Source: an uncultured Clostridia bacterium | GTDB taxonomy: Bacteria > Bacillota > Clostridia > Christensenellales > Aristaeellaceae | Length of the DNA: 25,379 nt | Assembly: GCA_946409855.1 (NCBI GenBank) | Contig: CAMJXZ010000007.1 | Location: forward strand, 1 to 25,379 | Direction of reading: 5' to 3' | In this document: piece by piece, positions 8,325-16,483 of the stretch | Position numbering within the stretch: the stretch's first letter is position 1 | Layout: each line of letters opens with the position of its first letter | Program-made: the position numbers and the translations under genes | Notes under the pieces: model-generated | Told to the model about the DNA's origin: nothing | The model's database searches: none | Seen by the model: the letters and a program-made list of their open reading frames with translations, nothing else

Positions 8325-9635
8325 TCATTCAGGCCGTCCGGCCAGGTATTCAATCGCGGCGTCATAGTCATATTCACCGTAAAAGGCATCGGGCTTCGCT
8401 TCCCCGTTCATGATGGATACCTGAACCGCTTTAGGCGCGGAATGGAAAGCGGCGCTTCGGCTCTCATACCAAAAACCGCCGCTGTTCTGATACAGCCCGA
8501 TCACGGTCCTGGTGCTGTATGCGCGCACCGTGTTGGAAGCGTAGATGTTGTCGTAGTTCCCCGTAAAACCGTGCTCCGGGTAAATCAGAACGATCCTGCC
8601 GGCTTCCTCCGGCGAGGCGGCCAGGCATTCAGCAGGCAGCGCGTCCAACGCTGTGCTTCTCCCGGGCAGGGAAACCTCCGGGTTCCAGTCATCCCTGCTC
8701 TTCCACAGGACAACCAGCCATTTGCCGTCATAATTCTGCGGTATATCGCCGCCGCCGTTCAGCTGCAGCTCCCGGCGCAGCCCGTTCAGCCAGGGAATCA
8801 GCATCGCCGCGTCTCCTTCGGCGCAGCGCAGCCTGCAGTTCCAAAGCTGTCCCGGTTCATCCACCTGATACAGTACCTGCACATCATGAATCTCACCGTT
8901 TGTTTCCACCGGGAAAACGGCGCTCGGTTCCGCTTCGCCGCCATCGGGGAGCACCAGCAGCAAATCGCGGACGGCCGCCATCAGCGCGTCTTTGTTCACA
9001 CCGATATCAAAATACAGCTGAACCATCAGTTTCGCGTCATCCGGAACGTTTTTCACGCTGTCCCGGATCACGCTTTCCTCAGCGGTGATCATCCTGGCAG
9101 AGCATCTCTTTCCCGCGACGAACAGATCTCCGTCTTCCCAGGAAAAGGGCATCATCATTCCGCGGGCCTGCGAAAGATGCGCAACGGAATACGCCTGATC
9201 CTTATATATCAGCTGCCAGTCCGTCCTGTCGTAGTCGGCTTCCACATAGTACAGCAGCCGCGCATACTGTCCGTATGACCTGAATTCGAACGGCATATAG
9301 GTTTCTCCGGACGGATCCATCAGCTGAACAAAGTGAAAATATCCCTTGCTTCCGGAGCTGTTGAATCCCGGACGGTTCAGAACCAGACGATCCAGGTTTT
9401 TCAGAAGCAGCATGCAGCAGTGATAGGTATCATTCATCTTCCAGATAGAATCGGTGTTATAAATCTCCCGGATCTGGTCAGAATCACAGATAAACGCCTC
9501 TGCGGCAAACCGGTAGCCTCCTTCGGACACAAGGATCAGTTCCGGTTCCGCATCCGCAAAAGCCGTGCCCGCGCAAATCATCAGGACGGCAAACAGCAGA
9601 CACAGACCGCATTCATAAAAATGTTTTCTCATCAT
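8325..9635 (-). CDS. Secreted protein of unknown function
   Basis: 436 residues. The N-terminus is a clear Sec signal peptide: MMRKHF, a hydrophobic core CGLCLLFAVLMICAGT, and a likely cleavage after AFA (AFADAEPE). No lipobox cysteine sits at the cleavage site. I do not recognise the mature domain. It is mixed alpha/beta in character, rich in aromatic residues (several YY, W and F clusters), with no obvious catalytic signature, no repeats, no further membrane segment and no cell-wall anchor, so release to the exterior is likely. Two adjacent ATGs exist at 9635 and 9632; a GGGAAGAGAGG stretch lies upstream. The frame extending to 9974 is a shadow of the methyltransferase gene upstream. It lies 136 bases before the radC start, with the radC promoter in that gap. 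Confidence 0.75.
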   Translation of the reverse strand: MMRKHFYECGLCLLFAVLMICAGTAFADAEPELILVSEGGYRFAAEAFICDSDQIREIYNTDSIWKMNDTYHCCMLLLKNLDRLVLNRPGFNSSGSKGYFHFVQLMDPSGETYMPFEFRSYGQYARLLYYVEADYDRTDWQLIYKDQAYSVAHLSQARGMMMPFSWEDGDLFVAGKRCSARMITAEESVIRDSVKNVPDDAKLMVQLYFDIGVNKDALMAAVRDLLLVLPDGGEAEPSAVFPVETNGEIHDVQVLYQVDEPGQLWNCRLRCAEGDAAMLIPWLNGLRRELQLNGGGDIPQNYDGKWLVVLWKSRDDWNPEVSLPGRSTALDALPAECLAASPEEAGRIVLIYPEHGFTGNYDNIYASNTVRAYSTRTVIGLYQNSGGFWYESRSAAFHSAPKAVQVSIMNGEAKPDAFYGEYDYDAAIEYLAGRPE

Positions 9636-9712
9636 GCCTCTCTTCCCTGCCTTTCTGCCTGCATATTCCTTTTCCTGAACGAGTCCCTGCTTTTGCAAGG
9701 CCTTTGGGAACC

Positions 9713-10222
9713 TTAATCCTGTTCCATCCCTCCCGTCTTTTCCAGCCGCAGCAGCCGTTCCTTCCGGCTGAGCCCGCCCGCGTAGCCGGTGAGGCTGCCG
9801 TCCGCGCCCACCACCCGGTGGCAGGGGATGATCAGGGAAACGGGGTTCCTGGCGACGGCGCCGCCGATCGCCCGGGCAGACACGGGCGGGAACCGCCGCC
9901 ATTCGGTCAGCATGGCGGAAATCTCCCCGTAGGTCCTCGTCTGGCCGTAGGGGATTTGAAGCAGCTTCTCCCACACCGCGTGCTGGAACATCGTGCCCAC
10001 AGGGCGGAGTTTAGGCAGGAAACCCGGGTCCCGGCCGCTGAAATACACGTCCAGCCAGCGGATCGTTTCCTCAAAGACCGGCAGCATCCGCCCCCGGCGC
10101 GTCTCCTCCAGCCCCCGGCCAAAGTGCTTCTGCCCGTCAAACCAAAGCCCGGCCAGAGCGTCTGTGTCCCCGGCCAGGGTGATGCCGCCCAGCGGCGAAT
10201 CCAGATGATACAGGTCGGTCAT
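9713..10222 (-). CDS. ogt: Methylated-DNA--[protein]-cysteine S-methyltransferase
   Basis: 169 residues. The active-site motif PCHRV is at 133-137, with C134 accepting the alkyl group from O6-alkylguanine (or O4-alkylthymine). The DNA-binding helix-turn-helix region upstream of it reads PYGQTRTYGEIS with the arginine finger region RAIGGAVARNP. It is the short Ogt/MGMT form without an Ada regulatory domain. The N-terminal domain (1-75) is the usual ribonuclease H-like fold. The ATG at 10222 has AAGGAG 8 bases upstream and lies 20 bases after the chromate-transporter stop, so it probably shares that transcript. Symbol ogt is by family; the paralogue cannot be fixed without a tree. Confidence 0.93.
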   Translation of the reverse strand: MTDLYHLDSPLGGITLAGDTDALAGLWFDGQKHFGRGLEETRRGRMLPVFEETIRWLDVYFSGRDPGFLPKLRPVGTMFQHAVWEKLLQIPYGQTRTYGEISAMLTEWRRFPPVSARAIGGAVARNPVSLIIPCHRVVGADGSLTGYAGGLSRKERLLRLEKTGGMEQD

Positions 10223-10242
10223 CGGCTTGCTCCTTCTTTCAA

Positions 10243-10800
10243 TCAGATCAGCCCGGCCAGCAGGCTGACCGCGCCGCACAGCGCCATCGTCAGGATCGGG
10301 CTCCATCTGGCCTTCCGCAGGGCCAGGAACGCCGCGGCGGCCAGCGCCGCCTGCAGCCAGCTGACGCTGTCCATTTGGACCGCGGAAGCGCTCCCGAAGA
10401 CGGCCTGCAAAAGCATGTTGACCCCGGCCGCGAGGATCAGCGCCGCCACCGCCGGACGCAGGGTCTTAAGCGCCCCCTGCAGCACCGGCAGCTCCCGCCA
10501 GCGCGTGTACAGATAGGACAGCAGCGACACGATGACCAGGGACGGCAGGATGCAGCCGGCGGTCGCCGACAGCGCGCCGGGCAGGCCGGCCACCTGCATG
10601 CCCGCGAAGGTTGCTGCGTTGATGGCGATCGGCCCCGGCGTCATTTCCGCGATGGCCGCCAGGTTCATGAACTGGTCCGCCGTGAGCCAGTGCTGCAGGT
10701 CCACCGTCTGGGCGCGGATCAGGGGGATCGCCGCGTACCCGCCGCCGATGGAAAACAGGCCGATCTGCAGGAAGCTCCAGAAAAGGCGCAGATAAATCAT
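10243..10800 (-). CDS. Chromate transporter family protein, second half-size subunit
   Basis: 185 residues, about half of a full ChrA. The N-terminus has the CHR signature GLFSIGGGYAAIPLI, and the second signature EMTPGPIAINAATFAG follows at about 53-68. Four to six hydrophobic segments fill the rest. In CHR proteins these motifs line the anion path; the family moves chromate (sulphate-like anions) but physiological substrates of the Firmicute two-gene type are mostly untested. It overlaps the companion gene by ATGA, so the two are co-translated and probably form a heterodimer. The ATG at 10800 has AAGGAGG just upstream. The frame extending to 10938 is a shadow. Confidence 0.88.
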   Translation of the reverse strand: MIYLRLFWSFLQIGLFSIGGGYAAIPLIRAQTVDLQHWLTADQFMNLAAIAEMTPGPIAINAATFAGMQVAGLPGALSATAGCILPSLVIVSLLSYLYTRWRELPVLQGALKTLRPAVAALILAAGVNMLLQAVFGSASAVQMDSVSWLQAALAAAAFLALRKARWSPILTMALCGAVSLLAGLI

Positions 10801-11363
10801 TCCTCCTTCTCCCCCTTCCCGCGGCGCAGGGATAAAAACGCGCCCAGCAGGGCGGCCGCGAGGATGATCCACACCACGTTCAGGTGAAAAAAGAACGTGG
10901 CGGCAAACGCGCCGGCCAGGATCAGCATATGCGCCCATTCCCCGGCCGGGCAGGCTTTTTGGGTCAGGCTCAGCGCCGCGTCCAGGATGACCGCCGCCAC
11001 CCCGGCCTGCATCCCTTTGAGGAGCAGCGCCACCGGCCGGCTTTCCGAAAACCGCCGGTAAAACAGCGAAACGACGGATAAGATGGCCACCGGCGGGATC
11101 ACCGTACCCAGCACCGCCGCCATCATGCCGGAAAACCCAGCCGCCTTCCGCCCCAGCAGGATCGCCGCGTTCACGGCGATCGGCCCGGGGGCGGACTGCG
11201 CCAGGGCGGTCATGTCCAGCATTTCCTTTTCATCGATCCAATGAAGCTGATCCACGAACCGGCGTTTCATGAAGGTGACGATCACAAACCCGCCGCCGAA
11301 GGTAAAGGCGCTGATGTACAGCATGCTCAAAAAAAGCGTCAGCAGTTTCCTGTTCCGTGACAC
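10797..11363 (-). CDS. Chromate transporter family protein, first half-size subunit
   Basis: 188 residues and homologous to its downstream partner. It has AFTFGGGFVIVTFMKRRF near the N-terminus and LAQSAPGPIAVNAAILLG at about 54-71, the two CHR-family signatures, followed by hydrophobic segments and a charged tail (RRGKGEKEE). The start is GTG at 11363 with GGGGAGGA 7 bases upstream; no ATG upstream fits. The pair with the overlapping downstream gene is the short-chain CHR arrangement, in which two half-size proteins are expected to assemble with opposite topology. Confidence 0.88.
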   Translation of the reverse strand: MSRNRKLLTLFLSMLYISAFTFGGGFVIVTFMKRRFVDQLHWIDEKEMLDMTALAQSAPGPIAVNAAILLGRKAAGFSGMMAAVLGTVIPPVAILSVVSLFYRRFSESRPVALLLKGMQAGVAAVILDAALSLTQKACPAGEWAHMLILAGAFAATFFFHLNVVWIILAAALLGAFLSLRRGKGEKEE

Positions 11364-11406
11364 GGCCCGTCCTCCCCGGCGGCTTGGCGCCGCGGGGATC
11401 CCTCCT

Positions 11407-12096
11407 TTATTCCGATTCCTGCTGGAACTGTACGCCCCGTCCGGTCCCCCGGATGTGCGCCGCGTCGTTGAACAGCTCGACCCGCGGGTGCACGTATTCC
11501 CCCGGACGGACCGGGAACTCCAGGATGATCACGGAGGTGTAGTCATAAGGAAACACCGTGCAGACGTAGGGAAACGGGAGATGAAGCAGGTGGGACAGCG
11601 CGCAGGCGCCGGACCCGCCGTGGCTGAACAGGGCGACGGTCTCGTCCCGGCCGCTTTCGCACAGGAACCTGCTCCCCTCGTGCCGGTAGCCCCGGGACAA
11701 AAGCAGTTCGTCGATCTTCCCGGCGATCATATCCCAATACCGGAGCGCCGCGTTGCCCGCAAAATACGGGTGTTCCCGCCAGTCTTCCCGGTAAAAATCG
11801 AAATTCTCCCGGTCGATCAGCCAGTCCGACAGCGTCCAGGGATGGCCGTTTTCGGGGATGCCCTCACCGCCCCAGGAAATCTCGTGCATATAGCCCAGCA
11901 CCGTGACCGGCAGCCCGAGCTTCTCCGCCGTAAAGGAGGCCGTTTCCCTCGCCCGGCCGTTGGGAGAAGAATAGATGGCGGTGATCCCCTCCCCGCTCAG
12001 CCGTTCCGCGGCGGCCCGGGCCTGGGCCCGCCCGGTCTCCGTCAGGCAGTCGTGCTCATAGTCCGGTTCCCCGTGGCGTACAAAAATGATCCGCAT
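11407..12096 (-). CDS. Histidine phosphatase family protein (phosphoglycerate mutase-like)
   Basis: 229 residues. The catalytic RHG motif is at residues 7-9 (MRIIFVRHGE), H8 being the phospho-acceptor, and the second histidine is H159 in LFSHGGSG. SSPNGRARETA at 43-53 supplies the second conserved arginine. The overall shape fits the broad-specificity phosphatase branch (CobC/GpmB-like) rather than a glycolytic mutase. Substrate unknown. The ATG at 12096 has GGAGGAA 7 bases upstream. It sits 39 bases after the ornithine-cyclodeaminase-like gene and 43 bases before the chromate-transporter pair, so a shared transcript is plausible. Confidence 0.88.
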   Translation of the reverse strand: MRIIFVRHGEPDYEHDCLTETGRAQARAAAERLSGEGITAIYSSPNGRARETASFTAEKLGLPVTVLGYMHEISWGGEGIPENGHPWTLSDWLIDRENFDFYREDWREHPYFAGNAALRYWDMIAGKIDELLLSRGYRHEGSRFLCESGRDETVALFSHGGSGACALSHLLHLPFPYVCTVFPYDYTSVIILEFPVRPGEYVHPRVELFNDAAHIRGTGRGVQFQQESE

Positions 12097-12135
12097 GGAT
12101 GCTTCCTCCGTCCTCCGGTATGTTGGGGCCGCCCG

Positions 12136-13224
12136 TTATCTCAGCTTCAGCCCGTGGGCGATGTTCACAATAAAGTCCTGCACGTTGGTCACGATGGCGC
12201 GGCTGGAGAGGCTGCCCCGGTCGGTCAGCTTGCCCAGCATGAACTCGGAGATGTCCACGCAGTAGAAATATACCGGCCGGACCGTTCCGTCCGCCAGCAC
12301 CCGGTAGGACGGGGTCATGTTGCCGGTGGCGATGGTGTGGAGCATCGTCGCCATGCAGATGACGGTGGTCGCCTTCCGGACCTGGTCCCGCATGGCGTCC
12401 TGCGCCTCGTAGACGTTCCCGTACACGCAGGGCAGGGGGCCGTCGTCCCGGATGGAGCCCGCCAGCACATAGGGCATCCCTTTTTCCTCGCAGGCGGCGA
12501 TGATGCCGTCCGAAAGATTTTCCTTTTCCAGGAACGCCCGGATGCTGCCGTGATAGCGGATGCGGTTCAGGGTGTCCAGGTGGTTGTAATGGCCGTTGGG
12601 CTGGTTTTTCTGGGTGTAGATGTCCTGGCCCAGAGCCGTCTGCAGATAGGCGCCCTCCAGGTCGTGGGTGGCCAGGGCGTTGCCGGCCAGCACCGCGGAG
12701 GCGTAGCCGCTGCGGATGATCTGGGAAAAGGCGTCCCGGGCGTCATGGTCAAAGGCGAAGGCAGGGCCCATGACCCAGAGGATCTTCCCGTGCTCCCGCT
12801 CGTACCTGAGCAGCTCGTAGATCTCGTCATAGTCCCGGGAAAAGGCGGTTTCCCGGCTCCGCCGCTGGCGGAAGGCGAAGGTTTCCCTGAGCTCCTTTTC
12901 GCTCACGAAGCCGTAGGGGTGCACGTAAATGCCCTGGGAACCGTCCTCCGTCCGGCCGCAGACGACCGGGTCCCCCTGTTTGAGCAGGCGGAATTCCCGC
13001 ACGACGATCCGGCCGTTTTCCCATACGGGCACGCAGTCCATCCGGCTTTCCTCCGCCAGGCGCCACCGGCCCCCGACGCGGAAATATTCCGGGTAAATGC
13101 TCATGGCGTGGAAGCCTTCCGGCGCCACCCCGTCCTTGGGGGCGGGCGTCAGCACGCAGTCCGGCGCGCCGGCAAGAGGGCCCTCAGTAAAATCCGGCGC
13201 GTGGTATTTGGGCAGCTCAAACAT
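12136..13224 (-). CDS. TIGR00300 / archaeal-type ornithine cyclodeaminase-like protein
   Basis: 362 residues. It matches the family variously called TIGR00300, LOR/SDH conserved domain, archaeal ornithine cyclodeaminase, and the C-terminal half of cyanobacterial AgrE/ArgZ. Signatures as I recall them: VAPEGFHAMSIYP (33-45), VLAGNALATHD (178-188), GHYNHLDTLNRIRYHGSI (211-228), LAGSIRDDGPLP (254-265), MLHTIATGNMTPS (294-306) and KLTDRGSLSSRAIVTNV (332-348). Characterised members bind NAD and convert ornithine to proline with release of ammonia. It stands alone: no arginine-dihydrolase domain is fused to it, and the N-terminal domain of the longest members appears short. No arginine genes are nearby, so the substrate is open. 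The ATG at 13224 has a modest GGCGGGAA site. Confidence 0.65.
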   Translation of the reverse strand: MFELPKYHAPDFTEGPLAGAPDCVLTPAPKDGVAPEGFHAMSIYPEYFRVGGRWRLAEESRMDCVPVWENGRIVVREFRLLKQGDPVVCGRTEDGSQGIYVHPYGFVSEKELRETFAFRQRRSRETAFSRDYDEIYELLRYEREHGKILWVMGPAFAFDHDARDAFSQIIRSGYASAVLAGNALATHDLEGAYLQTALGQDIYTQKNQPNGHYNHLDTLNRIRYHGSIRAFLEKENLSDGIIAACEEKGMPYVLAGSIRDDGPLPCVYGNVYEAQDAMRDQVRKATTVICMATMLHTIATGNMTPSYRVLADGTVRPVYFYCVDISEFMLGKLTDRGSLSSRAIVTNVQDFIVNIAHGLKLR

Positions 13225-13267
13225 ATCGTCATTCCCGCCGGCGCGGCACCGGCCTGTTCTTTATCAT

Positions 13268-13296
13268 GAAACGGGAGCCGCAGATTTTCCCGTTTC
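13268..13296 (-). other. Perfect 9-bp hairpin after a methyltransferase gene
   Basis: GAAACGGGA at 13268-13276 is the exact reverse complement of TCCCGTTTC at 13288-13296, with an 11-base loop, starting 1 base after the methyltransferase stop (13298-13300). No T tract follows on the minus strand, so it is more likely a transcript-end stabiliser or weak terminator than a full intrinsic terminator. Confidence 0.4.
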
Positions 13297-13297
13297 G

Positions 13298-14227
13298 CTA
13301 TATCTCCCCGATCGCCAGCAGGTTGTCCTTCCCCAGCCCGCAGACAAAGGGATTGGAATCAAACTTCTCACAGAACCGCAGGAAATGTTCTTTCTGTATG
13401 GGATCTTTCATGATCCGGACCAGGATCTCCCGGGGAACGGTCCGGGCGTACGCGCCCGGGCCGGAGAGGCGGATGTCCCGCACCCCGAAGGACGCCAGCG
13501 TGTCCCGCAGCTCGTCCGGCAGGAAGGTGTACGTGATGCACCAGGGCGCGCCGCCCCGCTCGTATTCGGCGATTTCGGCTTCCCCGCCCATGAGCCCGTC
13601 CGAAAGCACCCGTCCGGCATATTCCGGATCAAACGTAAAGCCGCTGACCAGGCTTTCCCGGCTGGACACGCACCGGCGGACATACGGGTCGTCCGCCCCT
13701 TCGTCCAGGATGAACTGGTTCTTCTGGATGGGGTTGGCCAGGTAGGGCAGCGTCCCCAGCCGGCTGGACACGCTGAGCATGATCCGCTTCCCCGCGATGC
13801 GCACAAGCTCGCCGATCACCCTTTTCTGGTTCGGCCAGGTATAGGAGACCGGGGCGTCAAAGGACATCACCAGGTCAAAGGCCCCGTCCCCGTAGGCGCT
13901 CAGATCCTCCAGCGCGCCCCGGACAAAGGTGATCCGGTCCAGAACGCCCGCCTGCCCCGCCAGCTCCCTGGCCTTTTCGATCATCGGCCGGGAAATATCG
14001 AAATGGGTAACCTGAAGGCCCCGCTTGGCCAGCAGGATCGAAAAGCGCCCGCAGCCGGCCCCGCCGTCGAATACCGTGCGGATGCCGTCCAGATTGGCCA
14101 GGAGCTTGCGCTGGATGTGGTCCTTCTGGACGATGTCGTCGATATAGGTATCCTCCCGGCGGCTCTCCAGTTCCCCCTTGCCGGGTTGGTTCCACTGCCG
14201 TTCGGATATCTTCCGGCTGTAATCCAT
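13298..14227 (-). CDS. Class I SAM-dependent methyltransferase (first of three)
   Basis: 309 residues. Motif I is VFDGGAGCGR (52-61), the acidic residue at the end of strand 2 is D77 (HFDIS), and post-motif I and motif II regions follow (FVRGALEDL, FDLVMSFDAPVSYTW). The C-terminal 110 residues are an unassigned cap, so the acceptor could be a small molecule or a lipid; nothing indicates nucleic acid. The ATG at 14227 has AGGAGG 5 bases upstream and was chosen over the codon at 14257, which has no ribosome site. It is not close in sequence to the two methyltransferases next to it, so this is not a recent tandem duplication. Confidence 0.85.
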   Translation of the reverse strand: MDYSRKISERQWNQPGKGELESRREDTYIDDIVQKDHIQRKLLANLDGIRTVFDGGAGCGRFSILLAKRGLQVTHFDISRPMIEKARELAGQAGVLDRITFVRGALEDLSAYGDGAFDLVMSFDAPVSYTWPNQKRVIGELVRIAGKRIMLSVSSRLGTLPYLANPIQKNQFILDEGADDPYVRRCVSSRESLVSGFTFDPEYAGRVLSDGLMGGEAEIAEYERGGAPWCITYTFLPDELRDTLASFGVRDIRLSGPGAYARTVPREILVRIMKDPIQKEHFLRFCEKFDSNPFVCGLGKDNLLAIGEI

Positions 14228-14323
14228 GGGTGCCTCCTGTCCGGCTGACCGTATCATTCCGTTCCATGCCGGGCGGCCCGGCGCGTCTTTGTTGTTTCGC
14301 CGCCCGAGGACGGAATTCCTGCT

Positions 14324-15085
14324 TTATTCTTTTCTGGCCAGATAAAGGATATGGGTATCCTCAAAGACGATCCGGTCCCCGGCCTCCAGCACCGCCTGCC
14401 GCAGGCCGTCAAAAAACCGGGTCCTGTACGGTTCCGGGATGACCATATGGTCGCTGTGGGTCCCGCACAGGGCGACGTACTGGTCCGCCGTCAGCACGCG
14501 CCGGCCAGGAAATTCCCGCCTTTCAAGGGCCGTGAACCCGTAATCCGCCGCGTGCTCGTAGGAAAAAGACCCGTGCATGTGCCGGTATTCGGTTTCTGGC
14601 CTGAACCAGGCCGAATAGACTTCCTGGATCTTTTGGTACAGCGCCTCGTTGGGCGCGCGGTAGTCCCCGTTGGTCAGCATCATCGCCAGCGTCCCGCCGG
14701 GGCGGAGCAGGGCATAGGTTTTGCCGAAGGCGGTTTCCTCCGGGATCCACTGGATCGTCGCGGCGGAATAGATCAGGTCAAAGCGCATATCGCCGAAGTC
14801 ATGGGTAATGAAATCATCCCGGACGATATGGAAGTTGGGATAATGCCCGAACTTGCTCCGCATCTTTTCGGCCAGGTGCTCCCCCAGCTCGATGGCGTGA
14901 TAATCGCAGCCGGTCCGCAGAATAGGTTCCGTCGCCTGCCCGGTGCCGGGGCCCAGCTCCAGCACCGTTCTGCCCGGCCCCACCCGCGCTTCCCGGATCA
15001 GGCAGTCAAACAGCTCCGGGCAGTAGCGGGGGCGATACCGGTCGAACTGCTCGGGAATGGTGTCGAAAATCTCTCTGTATTCCAT
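14324..15085 (-). CDS. Class I SAM-dependent methyltransferase (second; Tam/ubiE-like)
   Basis: 253 residues. It opens with DTIPEQFDRYRPRYCPELF, a common signature of small-molecule methyltransferases of the Methyltransf_11/25 group. Motif I is VLELGPGTG (41-49), E66 is the ribose-binding acid, and FDLIYSAATIQWIPEE matches the post-motif region. A C-terminal helical cap follows. Trans-aconitate methyltransferase is the nearest well-known relative in style, but the substrate is not determined. The ATG at 15085 has GGAGAGG about 5 bases upstream, 19 bases after the previous gene's stop, so it belongs to the NUDIX-methyltransferase transcript. Confidence 0.87.
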   Translation of the reverse strand: MEYREIFDTIPEQFDRYRPRYCPELFDCLIREARVGPGRTVLELGPGTGQATEPILRTGCDYHAIELGEHLAEKMRSKFGHYPNFHIVRDDFITHDFGDMRFDLIYSAATIQWIPEETAFGKTYALLRPGGTLAMMLTNGDYRAPNEALYQKIQEVYSAWFRPETEYRHMHGSFSYEHAADYGFTALERREFPGRRVLTADQYVALCGTHSDHMVIPEPYRTRFFDGLRQAVLEAGDRIVFEDTHILYLARKE

Positions 15086-15104
15086 CGCGTCCTCTCCTGT
15101 CCGG

Positions 15105-15908
15105 TCATTTATGCACACGTTTTCGGTAGCGGTACGTCGTCTTCCCGAAGGTGCCGGTGTAGGCCAGCTCCTCCCAGCCGTCCGCCAGCAGCCGTTCGTT
15201 GGGGCCGGTTTCCCTGCGTTGGTCGCCGGGCACGTCCAGCAGCCACCCGCCGGATTTCACCACCCGCGTCAGCTCGTCCACTTCTTCCCGGAACCGGTCC
15301 CCCACCACATGCCCGCTCATCACCACGTCAAAGCTGCTGTCCGGGAAGGGCAGGCAGTCGCACATCCCGTCGCAGACCCGCATATGGCGGATGCCCCGCC
15401 GGGCGATCCCGTCCCGCATGTATTCCCGCAGGGCGTCCACCGGCTCGCTGGCCGTGACGAAAGCGGCCTTCTCCGCGGCGGCGAAGGCCAGCCTGCCCGT
15501 CCCGCTGCCCACGTCCAGCACGGTTTTGCCCGTCAGATCGCACAGTTCAAACAGGCGCTCCCGGTCCCAGCCGTAAATGAAATCGCATTTGTCCTTCATG
15601 ACCTCCGGGGTGGTATAGATCACAAAGTCCTCGAACATGCCCAGCACGGCGACCTCCGCCCGCCGGATCTCTTCCGGGGTGAGCCCCTTTGGCGCGCCGG
15701 ACGCGAGCGCCGCCGCCTCTTCCGCCATTTCCGGGCACTTATGGGCAAAAAGCCATAAAACCTTTGGGTTACTCGCCAGCGCGGCGCCCATGGCCGCCCG
15801 GCCCGCGCCGTCCAGGCTTTCCAGCATCAGGCGGATCTGGAAGCGTTCCATGCGCAGCATGCAGTCAAACGAATATTCGTTTTCGTCGATCCATCCGATA
15901 TTGCCCAT
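15105..15908 (-). CDS. Class I SAM-dependent methyltransferase (third)
   Basis: 267 residues. A 125-residue helical N-terminal region with no match I recognise (MGNIGWIDENEYSFDCMLRM and onwards) precedes the methyltransferase domain, whose motif I is VLDVGSGTG (130-138), with SEP for the acidic strand and FDVVMSGHVVGD after it. The N-terminal extension probably shapes the acceptor pocket. Its ATG shares a base with the NUDIX stop (TAATG), the tightest coupling in this block, which suggests the NUDIX hydrolase and this enzyme are needed in fixed ratio. Acceptor unknown. Confidence 0.85.
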   Translation of the reverse strand: MGNIGWIDENEYSFDCMLRMERFQIRLMLESLDGAGRAAMGAALASNPKVLWLFAHKCPEMAEEAAALASGAPKGLTPEEIRRAEVAVLGMFEDFVIYTTPEVMKDKCDFIYGWDRERLFELCDLTGKTVLDVGSGTGRLAFAAAEKAAFVTASEPVDALREYMRDGIARRGIRHMRVCDGMCDCLPFPDSSFDVVMSGHVVGDRFREEVDELTRVVKSGGWLLDVPGDQRRETGPNERLLADGWEELAYTGTFGKTTYRYRKRVHK

Positions 15909-16459
15909 TATAGCCTCCCGGTTTCCCGTACGGTCGTATCCCGCCTGGTCACTGAGCTGCGGTGATCCCGCCGGAAAAAGAGCAGCCCGATCAGGCTTTT
16001 GTCATAGGGGATGAACTGTCCCTCGTCGATCATGCGCAGGATCTCCGCCTGGTCCGCCCAGCGGACGGCCTGCACCTCCTCGTATTGTAGGGACAGCGCC
16101 TGCAAATCCACCGGCATGGTCAGCACGTAATAATCGTCGAACCCGTGTCCCCAGTGGATGGTCAGCGTCGGCCGCACGCGGGACAGGTCGATATCAAGCC
16201 CCAGCTCTTCCCGGGTCTCCCGTTCCGCGGCGGAACGGCTGGTATCCCCCGCGACGGCGCTGCCGCCCACGCTGACGTCCCACAGGTTGGACCAGCCTTC
16301 CTTGAAGGGCTGGCGCTGCTGGATCAGCATCCGTCCCGCCTCGTCGAAGATGCACACGTGCACCACCAGCCGGTACAGGCCTTCCGGCACCGGTTCTCCC
16401 CGCGCCATCGTGCGTCCCGTCTTCACCCTGTCTTCCGTATACAGATCAAACCGTTCCAT
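15908..16459 (-). CDS. NUDIX hydrolase
   Basis: 183 residues. The Nudix box runs from about 66 to 88: G66, then D72 at the first glutamate position, then RETREELGL with R80, E81, E84, E85 and G87. The D72 substitution in a GDTSRSAAERE context is shared by relatives of the isopentenyl-diphosphate isomerase/YfcD type, so it need not mean loss of activity; the metal-binding EE pair is intact. It would cleave an X-linked diphosphate substrate, or act as a housekeeping pyrophosphatase. The ATG at 16459 has AAGGAA 10 bases upstream. It overlaps the methyltransferase by 1 base and follows a GNAT gene by 24 bases. Confidence 0.9.
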   Translation of the reverse strand: MERFDLYTEDRVKTGRTMARGEPVPEGLYRLVVHVCIFDEAGRMLIQQRQPFKEGWSNLWDVSVGGSAVAGDTSRSAAERETREELGLDIDLSRVRPTLTIHWGHGFDDYYVLTMPVDLQALSLQYEEVQAVRWADQAEILRMIDEGQFIPYDKSLIGLLFFRRDHRSSVTRRDTTVRETGRL

Positions 16460-16483
16460 GCCGTTCGCGTTCCTTTCAATATT

